The notes beneath the pieces are model-generated. The model had not been told where the DNA came from, did not search any database, and saw only the letters and a program-made list of their open reading frames with translations. The translations under genes and the position numbers were made by a program. From Campylobacter gracilis (GTDB lineage: Bacteria > Campylobacterota > Campylobacteria > Campylobacterales > Campylobacteraceae), in assembly GCF_001190745.1 (NCBI RefSeq), contig NZ_CP012196.1:930001-994000 (forward strand): a DNA stretch of 64,000 bases, written 5' to 3'. Below are positions 47,006 through 56,193 of this stretch, piece by piece. How positions within the stretch are numbered: position 1 is the stretch's first letter; each line of letters begins with the position of its first letter.

Positions 47006-48046
47006 ATGAAAAATTTAGCTCGTATCTTTTTAATCGCGTTCATTTTGGCGAGCTTCTCTAGCGCTTTTGCCGCGCAGCAAAACCATAAATATAAAATTTC
47101 ATCTCAAAATTTGCGAGCCAAAGATCATCTGAGTAAAAATACCTCGGCAAAATCTCTTGCCGAGCCGCATGCTAAAAAATCTGCAAATGCTAAAAGTCTT
47201 TCAAATTCCAAGTTCACAAAAAATACGCGTGCATCTAGGAATTCCGCTAAAAATTCCACGCAAAAAAGCGCGAAAAATTTTACTAAAAATCCCGGGCAAA
47301 ATTCCGCATCGCATCCTGTTGTGAGAAATAAAGCACCTAGGCGCCCGGCTAGTCAATCAGGCAGTCAGAATGGAGCTAGCAAGAGTCTAGTCGCGACATT
47401 GATGCGTTTGCCAAAGACCCGTATTTATGAGGATGAAGCGCCAAGCGCCCGTGATACGGAGCAAACTTACAGAGGCGCAGATATGCGGAGAAATGCAAGC
47501 GCGCAAACTCACGGAGGCGCAGATGAGCAGACTGGCAAAATCGTAGACGCACGAACTCGCAAATTAACGACGACTCGAATTGCACAGCCGCAAGCTCGCC
47601 ATGGCTATAGTGCAACTCGTTCTGTCGCTATGGGGCATACAGCTGCATCTCATTCGAGCGCCACGAAGTATACGGCTCGTCAAAATGCTCGCGCGCCCTA
47701 TCTTCCCACATCTGCTCGCTCTAGCCGTGTGATAGGGCACCCTGGCGGTAGCGCGCTTAGTAAAATACCGTCGCCGGAGCGAAGTAATGCGCTAGGACAA
47801 GGTGCTGCGATGCGTTATGATGAGCGTTGGGCGAAGCCCGCTCCACAGCCGTACGAGCCTGCGCCTGAGACCGAGAAAAAGCGAGGGCTGATATTTTCGT
47901 CGCAGTGGGGTCCTGCCGCACCGAAAAGTAAGTGGCAGCAGCACGAAGCTCCGATGGATGACGCTTCGTCGCGCAATGAGTCGGTGATGGATATGCTGCA
48001 GGACAAGATGAGCAGGGTCAAGGTAAATATGGAACTGGTGCGCTAA
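47006..48046 (+). CDS. Basic, low-complexity secreted protein of unknown function
   Basis: The 346-aa product has a clear signal peptide (MKNLARIFLIAFILASFSSA, then FAA) and a strong ribosome site (AAAGGAAAACG). The mature protein is very rich in Ser, Ala, Lys, Arg, Asn and Thr with almost no hydrophobic core; residues about 45-115 consist of short Lys/Asn/Ser repeats (SKNTSAKSLAEPHAKKSANA is one stretch). The last 60 residues (FSSQWGPAAPKSKWQQ, then ESVMDMLQDKMSRVKVNMEL) look more ordered and could be the conserved end. It is likely disordered and positively charged in the periplasm. No family recognised. Confidence 0.72.
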   Translation: MKNLARIFLIAFILASFSSAFAAQQNHKYKISSQNLRAKDHLSKNTSAKSLAEPHAKKSANAKSLSNSKFTKNTRASRNSAKNSTQKSAKNFTKNPGQNSASHPVVRNKAPRRPASQSGSQNGASKSLVATLMRLPKTRIYEDEAPSARDTEQTYRGADMRRNASAQTHGGADEQTGKIVDARTRKLTTTRIAQPQARHGYSATRSVAMGHTAASHSSATKYTARQNARAPYLPTSARSSRVIGHPGGSALSKIPSPERSNALGQGAAMRYDERWAKPAPQPYEPAPETEKKRGLIFSSQWGPAAPKSKWQQHEAPMDDASSRNESVMDMLQDKMSRVKVNMELVR

Positions 48047-48820
48047 TCTAAGCGGCGCGCCGGCGCAATTTATATGCGTAGGCAGTTTAATTTCGCTGCC
48101 TCTGTAAGATCGCGATACTGGCGCTCATTGCAAAAACACGAACGCTGATGTTTTTTCGGCTTTGCCGCCGTGCGAAACAATGCCCTAATGCTGCAATTAA
48201 AGATAAAATTTTAATATTTCATCCACGCGCTTTGAAATTTCACGGCTGCATGCCGCGCTGCTAGGATAAACCAGACTGCACTCGTTTTGCGCGAGCAGGC
48301 ACTGCGACGATACTGCGGTTACAATTTCGCCGAAATTTCAAAAGCTTAATTTCGTAATTTTGCATTGTAGGACTTCGCCCGCCTGCTAAATTCGCAGAAT
48401 TTTGCTTAGCTGCGTGGTTTATTAAATTTCGCTTGCCATCAAATTTTGTAGAGTTGCATTCGCCGCCGGAATTTTTAGAATTTTATTAGATGGCGGAATT
48501 TTATAGAACTCTATTTGCTCAAATTCCGCGGCGAAATGAAATTTTTTGCAAGCGCGAAAGCAAAACTTAGTGAGTGAAATTCTGTAGACGAAATTTTAGC
48601 AGCGGTCAAATGGTGCTTTGTTAATCGTTAGGTTCCATTGTTTGCGCGGACTATAATAAATTCCGCGTAAATCACGGCTTTGCTATGCTTTTTATTTTCC
48701 CTCATCGCAGCTTTTATTATAATCCTGCAGGCGAAATTCTACGGCGGCTAGCGAGCGCGAATTATTAAATTTTAACCCCGTTTTGAATAAAATAGCGCAA
48801 AAAATTTTAAAGGCTTAAAT
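48047..48820. other. 774-bp intergenic region without recognised gene
   Basis: No open frame with a ribosome site. A short inverted repeat AGGCAG/CTGCCT lies about 35 bases after the previous stop but lacks a T run. AAATTT words such as GGAATTTTATAGAA and GGAATTTTTAGAATTTT (48470-48510) recur without strict spacing. An AAAGG site marks the start of ispG. Confidence 0.5.
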
Positions 48821-49888
48821 TTGAAAAATCGCTATCCGACCCGCCAAATCTCCGTGGGCTCCGTCAAAATCGGCGGCGGCGCGCCCATCTCCGTGCAGTC
48901 GATGAGCTTTTCTAAAACGAAGGACGTGGAGGGCACGCTAGAGCAGATTAACCGCCTGTATTTCGCGGGCTGCGACATCGTGCGCTGCGCCGTGCTTGAT
49001 AAGCAGGACGCGGACGCACTCGCGCGTATCAAAAAAAGCTCGCCGCTTCCCATCGTAGCGGACATCCATTTTAATTTTCGCTTGGCGCTACAGGTTGCGG
49101 AATTCGTCGATGCTATCCGCATCAATCCGGGCAATATCGGCGGCAAGGAGCGTATCAAAGAGGTCGTGCGCGCGTGCAAAGCTCGCAGTCTGCCTATCCG
49201 CATCGGCGTAAATTTGGGCTCACTCGAGGAGCAATTTGAGCAAAAATACGGCCGCAGCGTGGAGGCGATGGTGCAAAGCGCGCTGTATAACGCCGCGCTG
49301 CTGCAGGATGAGGACTTTAGCGACATCGCGATCTCGCTTAAGACCTCCGACGCGCCGAGTACTGTGGCTGCGTATCGCGCGCTGCGCCCGCTATGCGAGT
49401 ATCCTTTTCATCTGGGCGTGACCGAGGCGGGGACAAAATTTCACGCTAGCATCAAGAGCGCGATCGCGCTGGGTACGCTTCTGATGGAGGGGATCGGCGA
49501 TACGATGCGCGTGAGCATCACGGGCGAGCTTGAGGAGGAGATCCGCGTCGCGCGCGCGATCCTGCAGGATGCGGGCGTGCAAAAAAGCGGCGTCAATATC
49601 ATCTCGTGCCCTACCTGCGGGCGTTTGCAAAGCGATCTGCTAAGCGCGATCAAAATCGTCGAAGAAAAAACCGCGCATATCAAAACGCCGCTAAATATCA
49701 GCGTCATGGGCTGCGTCGTAAATGCGATCGGCGAGGCGAAGGGCGCGGACGTGGCGATCGCGTTCGGCAACGGGCGCGGCATCGTGATGCGCCACGGCGA
49801 AGTGGTCGCCAAACTCGATGAGAGTAAGCTCGTGGAGCGGTTTTTGCAGGAGGTCGAGGACGAGGTGCGGGCTCGCGAAGGGGCGTGA
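48821..49888 (+). CDS. ispG: 4-hydroxy-3-methylbut-2-enyl-diphosphate synthase
   Basis: The iron-sulfur enzyme that converts MEcPP to HMBPP in the MEP isoprenoid pathway. The 355-aa protein starts [19 protein letters not shown], with the TIM-barrel part ([35 protein letters not shown]) and the cluster-binding cysteines in [12 protein letters not shown] and [20 protein letters not shown]. The start is TTG at 48821 with AAAGG nine bases upstream; no better ATG exists at the family N-terminus. Works in the same pathway as ispE at 16.2 kb. Confidence 0.95.
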   Translation: MKNRYPTRQISVGSVKIGGGAPISVQSMSFSKTKDVEGTLEQINRLYFAGCDIVRCAVLDKQDADALARIKKSSPLPIVADIHFNFRLALQVAEFVDAIRINPGNIGGKERIKEVVRACKARSLPIRIGVNLGSLEEQFEQKYGRSVEAMVQSALYNAALLQDEDFSDIAISLKTSDAPSTVAAYRALRPLCEYPFHLGVTEAGTKFHASIKSAIALGTLLMEGIGDTMRVSITGELEEEIRVARAILQDAGVQKSGVNIISCPTCGRLQSDLLSAIKIVEEKTAHIKTPLNISVMGCVVNAIGEAKGADVAIAFGNGRGIVMRHGEVVAKLDESKLVERFLQEVEDEVRAREGA

Positions 49889-50654
49889 GAGCTGCGGCGC
49901 CTAGCGGCTTAAATCTCGCTATTATTCGTGGCTTGGATGGCTCGGCTCTGAATTTTGGCGCGCTTGGGCTAGTTGTAGTTTGCTCGGCGTTTTAAGGCGC
50001 GCTTGGGCTCATCGCGGTTTGCTAGGCTCATAGGTACAGCGCGTCTTGGCGTGAAATTTTAAAATTTCGTCTTTAAAGCGGTGCTTTTAAATTTGAGCCT
50101 TTGGAATAAGGCTTGAAATTTTGAGCTTGAAATTTTAGTACTGAAATTTCGTGTGAAATTTTTGAGTTTAAAATTTTGGCTTTGAAATTTGGGCTAAAAT
50201 TTCGGCTCCAAAATTTTACCTTGAAATTTCATTTTAAAATTTCAAACTCGCGATTTGAAGTGAAATTTCATAGCACAGAATTTACCGTGCGAAATTTTAA
50301 ACGGTAGAATTCCGTGCCGCAAAGCGGAATCTTGACGGATGAACTTTCGATACGCCGCGAAATTTCATCCGGCTGGATTTCGTCCTGCACCTAAATTTAA
50401 GGCGAGCGAAATTTTAAGAGTCAAAATTTCAAAGGGCGAAATTTAAAATTGACGGAATTTTAAAGGCGAAAATTCCGAGGATGAAATTTTAGATAGCAAA
50501 ATTTAAAGCGGCCCAAATTATAAAATTCCGCCCGATAGAATTTTGCTAAGAGGAGAGATTTAAATTCTATAAAATTTAAAATTATCGCGCCGCAGAGATT
50601 TGCAGAGGCGAGCTTGAAATTTTATAGAATTTAAATGCGAAACGAGGGGAAGCG
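49889..50654. other. 766-bp spacer before dnaB, mostly repeat array
   Basis: No gene is recognised. After about 160 bases of G+C-rich DNA, a GAAATTTTAAAATTTC palindrome (50053-50068) introduces a long run of AAATTT-centred units that continues to about 50545, annotated separately. The final 100 bases contain repeats of AAATTCTATAAAATTTAAAATT-like character and the GAGGGGAAGCG ribosome site of dnaB. Confidence 0.6.
50110..50545. repeat. Degenerate tandem array of AAATTT-centred units at 13-16 bp spacing
   Basis: About 29 units were counted by eye. In the first part (50110-50245) they read TTGAAATTTTGAGC, TTGAAATTTTAGTAC, TGAAATTTCGTG, TGAAATTTTTGAGTT and so on, with steps of 14,14,12,15,14,12,14,13,13 bases between A|T centres. 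In the second part (50395-50545) they read GCGAAATTTTAAGAG, TCAAAATTTCAAAGG, GCGAAATTTAAAATT, with steps of 16,15,15,16,15,14,15,16,8,15. The link between them is looser (15-26). The consensus core is GAAATTT flanked by G/C. Confidence 0.8.
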
Positions 50655-52733
50655 ATGGCAACGAAGCAAAATATGCCTGCAAATTTATACGATCTGGATA
50701 TGGAGCGCGCGATTTTAAGCTCGCTTTTACAAAACGAGGATGCATACGGCGAGCTGAGCGAGATAATCTCGGTCGGCGATTTTTTCTACAAGCCGCACGC
50801 CGACATCTACGAGGCGATCGTCAAGTGCTCCTCGCACAACGAGCCGATCGCGCCGAGCTTCGTTAAAAAATGGCTTGCCGAGCGCTACGACGATGGCGCA
50901 TTTACCGAGGTCGTAGCCACTAGCGGCGTGGTCGACGCCCCAAAATACGCGCTCGAACTGCGCGAAAAATCGATCAAGCGCTCGCTAATCAAGGTCGCGC
51001 ACGAGATCCCTTCGATGGTAAACGAAGCCGTGCGCAGCAAAGACACTGCCGATAAAATCAGCTCTAAAATTTACGAGCTCATCGATGAGGAGCGCCACGG
51101 CGGTATCAAAAAATCGCACGAGATTATCGCCGACGTAGTAGAGGAGCTGAAACGCCAAAAGGCGCTCGCAGGCTCGGAGCTCGTGGGGCTTGATACGGGC
51201 TTTCGCTTCCTAAACGACTGCACGAAGGGGCTGAAACCCGGCGAGCTCATCATCATCGCCGCCCGCCCCGGCATGGGCAAAACCGCCTTTGCGCTAAATT
51301 TGATGATGAAAACTCTGCAAAGCGGCAAAGGCGTCGTATTTTTCTCGCTCGAGATGCCCTCCGTGCAGCTGATGTATCGCATATTAAGCGCGCTTAGCTC
51401 GATCCCGCTAAGTGACATAATGAGCGCCAAGCTCAGCGACGACGACTGGACGCGGTTCAACGACGCTTGCGATGCGGTGCTGAATATGCCGCTTTTCGTC
51501 TATGACAGCGGCTACGTAAACATCCACCAAGTCCGCACCCAGCTGCGTAAGCTCAAAGCCGCGGATACCAATATTGAGCTTTGCGTGATCGATTACATCG
51601 GACTTATGACGAGCACGAGCAACTACTCTGAGCGCCACCTGCAAATCGCCGAAATTTCGCGCGGGCTCAAGCTCTTGGCGCGCGAGCTAAACATCCCGAT
51701 CATCGCGCTGTCGCAGCTAAACCGCTCGCTCGAGGCGCGCTCGAACAAACGCCCGATGCTAAGCGATCTGCGCGAAAGCGGTGCGATCGAGCAGGACGCC
51801 GACATCATACTTTTCGTCTATCGCGACGAGGTTTATAAGGAGCAGATGGAGCGCGAGCGCATTTCGCGCCTGGAGGCCGAGGGCAAGGACGCGGGCGAGC
51901 CAGTGTTTAGGCGAAACGACTATCAGGAAAAAGCCGAAATCATCGTCGGCAAAAACCGCTCGGGCGAGGCGGGCAGGACGATCGAGGTGGGCTTTCAGGG
52001 CAGATTTACCCGCTTTGTCGATACGAGCTTCGGCGGCGAGCCCAGCGAGAGCGCGATCTTTAACGAAAACGACAATCTCGACTACGTCTCGCAGCTGCAA
52101 GATCAGGGCTTTGAGGAGCCTGCTACGCCGCGCCTCGATGCGGCGCAGAATTTGCAGCAAAATTTAACGCAGAATTTTAATGAAGCGCAAAATAGCGGCG
52201 TAAGCTTAAATACAAGCTCCGCTGGCGCCCGAAACCCCGGAGTAAATATCGATTTTGATGAGATGCCTAGCTTCGGCGAAAGCGGTGAGCAGGACGGCGA
52301 GGAGATAGACGGCGAGTCTAAGCTTAGCGCAGAGCAGGGCTTAGCAGAGGTGCGTCGCGCGGCACAGGACGCACCGCAAAAGCAAGAATTTAATGGGCAA
52401 AATTTAGATGATGCAATAGCGGGCGGCGTCTCGCCTCAAACAGAGCGTATGCGTGGAAATTCGGCCGAGCGGAACGTAAAGAGCGCGGAAGGCGCAAAAG
52501 ACGCGCGGCAAGATACAAAAGGCGCATCGCAAGGCGTGAGTAACATACTACGCGAGGGCGGCGCACATGTTGAAGATAATGATAGTAATGAAAACGATAA
52601 GCCGCCTTTTGAAGCGCAAGAGGATGAGGCGAAATTTAAACCCGCGCGGCCTTTAAATATCGAAGAGATGGGCATTCCAAAGATCAATGAGGCAAACAGG
52701 CTCGATGACGACGACGCGCCGTTGGATCTGTGA
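50655..52733 (+). CDS. dnaB: Replicative DNA helicase DnaB with a long disordered C-terminal tail
   Basis: The hexameric 5'-3' helicase of the replication fork. The N-terminal domain (LYDLDMERAILSSLLQNEDA) and the RecA-like domain with Walker A ARPGMGKTAFAL (about residues 201-212), SLEMPSVQLMYR, CVIDYIGLMTS and LSQLNRSLEARSNKRP are complete by about residue 460. The protein is 692 aa instead of the usual 450-500. The extra 230 residues are Gly/Glu/Asn/Gln/Asp-rich with no hydrophobic core, and end in NRLDDDDAPLDL. GAGGGGAAGCG precedes the ATG. The next gene starts inside its 3' end. Confidence 0.96.
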   Translation: MATKQNMPANLYDLDMERAILSSLLQNEDAYGELSEIISVGDFFYKPHADIYEAIVKCSSHNEPIAPSFVKKWLAERYDDGAFTEVVATSGVVDAPKYALELREKSIKRSLIKVAHEIPSMVNEAVRSKDTADKISSKIYELIDEERHGGIKKSHEIIADVVEELKRQKALAGSELVGLDTGFRFLNDCTKGLKPGELIIIAARPGMGKTAFALNLMMKTLQSGKGVVFFSLEMPSVQLMYRILSALSSIPLSDIMSAKLSDDDWTRFNDACDAVLNMPLFVYDSGYVNIHQVRTQLRKLKAADTNIELCVIDYIGLMTSTSNYSERHLQIAEISRGLKLLARELNIPIIALSQLNRSLEARSNKRPMLSDLRESGAIEQDADIILFVYRDEVYKEQMERERISRLEAEGKDAGEPVFRRNDYQEKAEIIVGKNRSGEAGRTIEVGFQGRFTRFVDTSFGGEPSESAIFNENDNLDYVSQLQDQGFEEPATPRLDAAQNLQQNLTQNFNEAQNSGVSLNTSSAGARNPGVNIDFDEMPSFGESGEQDGEEIDGESKLSAEQGLAEVRRAAQDAPQKQEFNGQNLDDAIAGGVSPQTERMRGNSAERNVKSAEGAKDARQDTKGASQGVSNILREGGAHVEDNDSNENDKPPFEAQEDEAKFKPARPLNIEEMGIPKINEANRLDDDDAPLDL

Positions 52734-54867
52734 AATAGCGCTTAGGCTAGCGCTGATCGTTAGCGCTTTTTGCTTCACGCTTTACGCGCAGGATTTGGAC
52801 GATGCGGGCTTTTGCGCGCTGGCGGCGTTTTGGGTTTACGCGCTATTTCGGGTACTATTTAGCTTTTTTTACGAGGCGAAGCAGCGCGCCAATGCGGCGC
52901 TATTTCGCAGCGGCGGGACTTTGATTAAAATTTTTAGAGGCAGGCTGATAAGCGGAGTTTTAGCCTTCGCGAGCGCGATCCTCTTAAGTGCTACTTTGGC
53001 GCTAGGTCTAGCGGATCTGCGCGGCGCGGAGCTTTTCGTGACGCTAGCTGCACTGCCAGCAGGGCTTACTCTGATGCGTCTGGCGGTGCTTAAGCTCAGC
53101 CTAAAAGAGATTAAAAATCCTAGAATTTTATCGCTCAAACTTAGTATTTTGCTGCTTGCAATGCTCGCCGTAGCAGTAAATTTCGCCATAAATTTGGCCT
53201 ATTTGCGGCTTGCGGACGCTGCGGATCCAGCCGCGCACTCTTTAAATTCTGCGATAAATTTTACTCCGCCTACCAGCACCGCTTCATCCGCCGAAGACTT
53301 CGCGAGGAATGACGCTTCCGCACCCATCGGAAATTTTGCAACAGATAATGCCGCCAAATCCGCTAAAAATTCCGCGGCAAATAACGCCGCCATAGTTATC
53401 GGAAATTTCGAGACGGATAATGCCGTTAAGTACGTGCAGGATGCCGTCAAAAATCCTACCGCTTCGCCCGCAAATTTTAAAGCGGGCTCCGTCAGGATAG
53501 CGCACACCTCGGCTGCAAATTCTAAGGCAAATGCCGCTGCTGCGCCGCAGACCTTTGCTAAAAATTCTACGGCTAGCCCAGCCGCAGCGCAAAATTTAGC
53601 CCAAAATCCCGCCGCACCTAGTATGGCTGCCGACAGTTCCGCTGAAAAATCCGCGACCAGCCCTGCATCGGTAGCCGAAATTTTTGAAATTTTAAAATCT
53701 ACCGCGCCGCAAGCGCACTTCAAATCCGCTCTGCTAAATGAAATTTACGCTTTGAAATTTTACAAAAACTCGCTGTTTGAGCTAGCGCTGTCGCAGAGCC
53801 CTAGCGCGCTAAAAATCGTCCTTTTGTTTCTGATCTGCGCGGGAGATTTCCTCTTTTACTGCGCGATCTTGCATCTTTGCGCCTTCGTGCTTTTTATGCC
53901 GCGAGCCGCAGCTGCGCCCAAAATAGGGCGTTTCAGCGGCACTATCTTTGCGCTTTCCTACGTCACGCTGTGTTTGATCTGCGCCGCGCAGACGCGCACG
54001 GCAAGGGGTGAGGCGGAGCGCCCCAAAAGCGCGGTCGAGACGGGCGTGCAGATCGTGCTGCAAAGCGGCGAGCGGCTGATCTTAAGCGCTCGCGAGGCGG
54101 ATGCGCTAAGAGGCGAGCTAAACGCCACGCGCTTTGCCGCGGAAGCAAACGCCGCGTCCGCGCTAAATAGCTACATCGATGCCGTTTACGACGAGGGCGC
54201 GAGGCTTAGCGCGCAGAGAATGGCGGATTTTAATTACTCGTTTCTGAGCGATTATCTGGTGTTGTGGCACGGCGTGTGGGACGATGATGCGGGGGCGTAT
54301 CTGAATGAGAAATTTGCGAGCTTCGTGAGCGAAAGCTTCCCGAAAGATTTTGGCGAAAACATCGCTAAAATCGCTGCGGCAAACGTCAAAAATTATGAGA
54401 GCTCGCTAAATTTTACGCTTAAAAAATACGGCGCGAAAGTTGATCTCAACGTAACGCAGAGCTTCAGTCTAAAAAGCAAGGCGTATCGCGCGAGCGGGAC
54501 GGGGCTGGGGGCGCTGGGCGGCGTGCTAGGCGCAAAGCTGATAAGCAAGAGCCTCGCTAAAACTGCGGCCAAGACGGGCGCGAAAACCCTTACCAAGGCG
54601 GGCGCCAGCGCGACTAGCGGTAGTGCGGGGCTCGTGTGCGGCCCGGGCGCAGTGGTGTGCGTGCCTGCGTTTGCTGTGGCTACGTGGTTTGGGCTGGATT
54701 TTGCGTTTGCCAAGGGCGACGAGGCGCTCAATCGAGAGGAGTTTGAAGCTGCGATCGTGCGCGATATGATGGCGGCGAAAGAGGAGCTAAAGCGCGCACT
54801 GGCGCAGGATTTCAATGCGACGATAGATGAAATTTCGAGTGAAATTTTAAATTTAGACGGGAAGTAG
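52687..54867 (+). CDS. Large multi-pass membrane protein of unknown function with Ala/Asn/Ser linker
   Basis: A 726-aa protein overlapping the end of dnaB by 47 bases (an internal ATG at 52705 is an alternative start). The N-terminal part has about five membrane segments (IALRLALIVSAFCFTLYA to AMLAVAVNFAINLAYL). Residues about 180-335 are an Ala/Ser/Asn/Pro-rich linker with repeating NFATDNAAKSAKN-like words. Two more membrane segments follow (IVLLFLICAGDFLFYCAIL; FSGTIFALSYVTLCLIC), then a soluble part and a Gly/Ala-rich hydrophobic hairpin (GLGALGGVLGAKLISKSL; VVCVPAFAVATWFGLDFAF). I recognise no family. A porin- or toxin-like role is speculative. Confidence 0.75.
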   Translation: MRQTGSMTTTRRWICEIALRLALIVSAFCFTLYAQDLDDAGFCALAAFWVYALFRVLFSFFYEAKQRANAALFRSGGTLIKIFRGRLISGVLAFASAILLSATLALGLADLRGAELFVTLAALPAGLTLMRLAVLKLSLKEIKNPRILSLKLSILLLAMLAVAVNFAINLAYLRLADAADPAAHSLNSAINFTPPTSTASSAEDFARNDASAPIGNFATDNAAKSAKNSAANNAAIVIGNFETDNAVKYVQDAVKNPTASPANFKAGSVRIAHTSAANSKANAAAAPQTFAKNSTASPAAAQNLAQNPAAPSMAADSSAEKSATSPASVAEIFEILKSTAPQAHFKSALLNEIYALKFYKNSLFELALSQSPSALKIVLLFLICAGDFLFYCAILHLCAFVLFMPRAAAAPKIGRFSGTIFALSYVTLCLICAAQTRTARGEAERPKSAVETGVQIVLQSGERLILSAREADALRGELNATRFAAEANAASALNSYIDAVYDEGARLSAQRMADFNYSFLSDYLVLWHGVWDDDAGAYLNEKFASFVSESFPKDFGENIAKIAAANVKNYESSLNFTLKKYGAKVDLNVTQSFSLKSKAYRASGTGLGALGGVLGAKLISKSLAKTAAKTGAKTLTKAGASATSGSAGLVCGPGAVVCVPAFAVATWFGLDFAFAKGDEALNREEFEAAIVRDMMAAKEELKRALAQDFNATIDEISSEILNLDGK

Positions 54868-55018
54868 GGCGGCGAATTATGCCCGCGCAACTTAGACCCG
54901 TTGCGAGTGAAATTTTACGCGGATTATGGAGCTTTCGTGCGTAGCGGGCGGCGAAATTTTAAAATTTTATCTAAGCGCAAGCGGGTGGGATTACGGCGCG
55001 CTTATCGCGCTACCGCGC

Positions 55019-55061
55019 CTCTTAAATTTTTAAGAGTTAGCTAAAAATTTTTAAATATAAT
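55019..55061 (+). promoter_or_regulatory. Hairpin and -10 box upstream of the cysteine-rich protein genes
   Basis: CTCTTAA/TTAAGAG (55019-55036, loop ATTT) is followed by TATAAT (55056-55061), 25 bases before the start codon at 55086. The TATAAT fits a sigma-70 -10 box; no -35 is seen. The hairpin could be the end of the upstream transcript or an operator. Confidence 0.4.
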
Positions 55062-55085
55062 CGCCGCTTAAAACAAGGAGTGCTA

Positions 55086-55625
55086 ATGAAAAAATTCTAT
55101 CTTAAAATTTGGCTACTTGCATTTATAATGGCATTTGCAGCGACCCTCGCTGCGGCAAAATCGCATTTGACAAGCTTGATAAAGTTAGAGGATTTTAATA
55201 ACGAAGAGCAAAGGATGCTTTTTAAATCCTGCGATTATGGCGATGGAAAATATGGATCGTGCAATAAACTCGTTGAAATTTTATCTAAAGAGTGCGAGGA
55301 TGGTAATATGCGCTCATGTACTATACAGAGTGATTTTTTACAATCTTTGTTTAGAGAAGAGGAAGCTATGAAATATCTGATTAAGCTGTGCGATGCTAAC
55401 CTTATCGAATATTGTATGGGGCTAGGTTGGGAAGATATAGAATTTAACGGCAATATACAAAGGGCAATTAGGAGTTTTGAAAAAGTATGCGATAGCAAGC
55501 TGAAGAATAGTGAGCTTTTTTGTAAAATGAATGAGGAATTAAAGAGCTGTTTAAAAGATAAAGAATGCAATCCGATAATAAAAGGCAAAGCTCTTTTAAA
55601 AAGAACTGTAGAGGAGCTGAAATGA
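55086..55625 (+). CDS. Secreted cysteine-rich protein (Hcp/Sel1-like relative)
   Basis: A 179-aa protein with a signal peptide (MKKFYLKIWLLAFIMAFAATLAA). The mature part has paired cysteines with seven or so residues between them (CDYGDGKYGSC; CEDGNMRSC; CDANLIEYC), the spacing of disulfide-linked Sel1/Hcp repeats, but the alpha-helical repeat consensus is only partly kept. ATG at 55086 lies six bases after AAGGAG. Its stop overlaps the next start (ATGA), and the next gene is a paralogue (YGSCNKLVEILSKEC versus YSSCTKLIEILSKKC). A periplasmic or secreted binding role is possible. Confidence 0.8.
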   Translation: MKKFYLKIWLLAFIMAFAATLAAAKSHLTSLIKLEDFNNEEQRMLFKSCDYGDGKYGSCNKLVEILSKECEDGNMRSCTIQSDFLQSLFREEEAMKYLIKLCDANLIEYCMGLGWEDIEFNGNIQRAIRSFEKVCDSKLKNSELFCKMNEELKSCLKDKECNPIIKGKALLKRTVEELK

Positions 55626-56158
55626 GAAGTATTAGCGTTATATTCTTATTGATTATGATATTGTCGTGTCCATTATCTGCCAAATCTACGGCAGAGGAAC
55701 AAAATCTTTATAACGAATGCAATAAAGGAAACGGCAAATATAGCTCGTGTACTAAACTAATAGAAATTTTATCTAAAAAATGCGATAGCGGCGATATGGA
55801 AAAATGCGATGATTTGGGCTATGTTATGGGTTTAGAGCTCGGTATGCGAGAAGCGGCTTTTGTGCCCTTGGAGAAATCTTGTAAGGCGGGTATCGCAGCC
55901 TCTTGTTTTAACCTAGGAATTCATGATATAGGTTTAAGAGGTAATGTCAAAAGAGCGGCACATAACTACGCTATAGCTTGCGAAAAATATTCAGAGCATC
56001 TAGAAAAAGAAAGAATATTTAAACTAAAATCTTGCGCGCTGAAGGTGGCTTTAGAAAACTGCTTACGAGATGAGGAGGAACACGATCCCGTAAAGTGTGC
56101 GAAAAAAGTCTTTTGGGAAATAAGTGATAAATACGACGCAAATTCAACCAAGGAGTAA
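55622..56158 (+). CDS. Secreted cysteine-rich paralogue of the preceding gene
   Basis: A 178-aa protein with signal peptide MRSISVIFLLIMILSCPLSA and paired-cysteine repeats (CNKGNGKYSSC; CDSGDMEKC; CKAGIAASC). It shares GKYxSCxKLxEILSKxC and a helix-turn near FNLGIHDIGLRGNVKRA with its neighbour (GLGWEDIEFNGNIQRA). The start ATG overlaps the previous stop by ATGA, with GAGGAGCTGAA as the ribosome site. A tandem duplication is likely. Function unknown; the Hcp family of Helicobacter is the nearest concept. Confidence 0.8.
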   Translation: MRSISVIFLLIMILSCPLSAKSTAEEQNLYNECNKGNGKYSSCTKLIEILSKKCDSGDMEKCDDLGYVMGLELGMREAAFVPLEKSCKAGIAASCFNLGIHDIGLRGNVKRAAHNYAIACEKYSEHLEKERIFKLKSCALKVALENCLRDEEEHDPVKCAKKVFWEISDKYDANSTKE

Positions 56159-56193
56159 AAGATGGCAAATCCAAAGAAGGGTAAAGAGCAATA

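Noticed and set aside
48832-49326. 164-codon minus-strand frame
   Set aside because: It lies entirely within ispG, whose motifs are clear; Ser/Leu-rich antisense translation.
50110-50545. Chromosomal replication origin
   Set aside because: AT-rich repeats lie beside dnaB, but there is no dnaA gene and I saw no cluster of DnaA boxes (TTATCCACA-like); the units are AAATTT.
53199-53723. 174-codon minus-strand frame
   Set aside because: It is the antisense of the Ala/Asn-rich linker of the membrane protein at 52687-54867; it has no ribosome site and its Ala/Phe/Lys content reflects the repeat.
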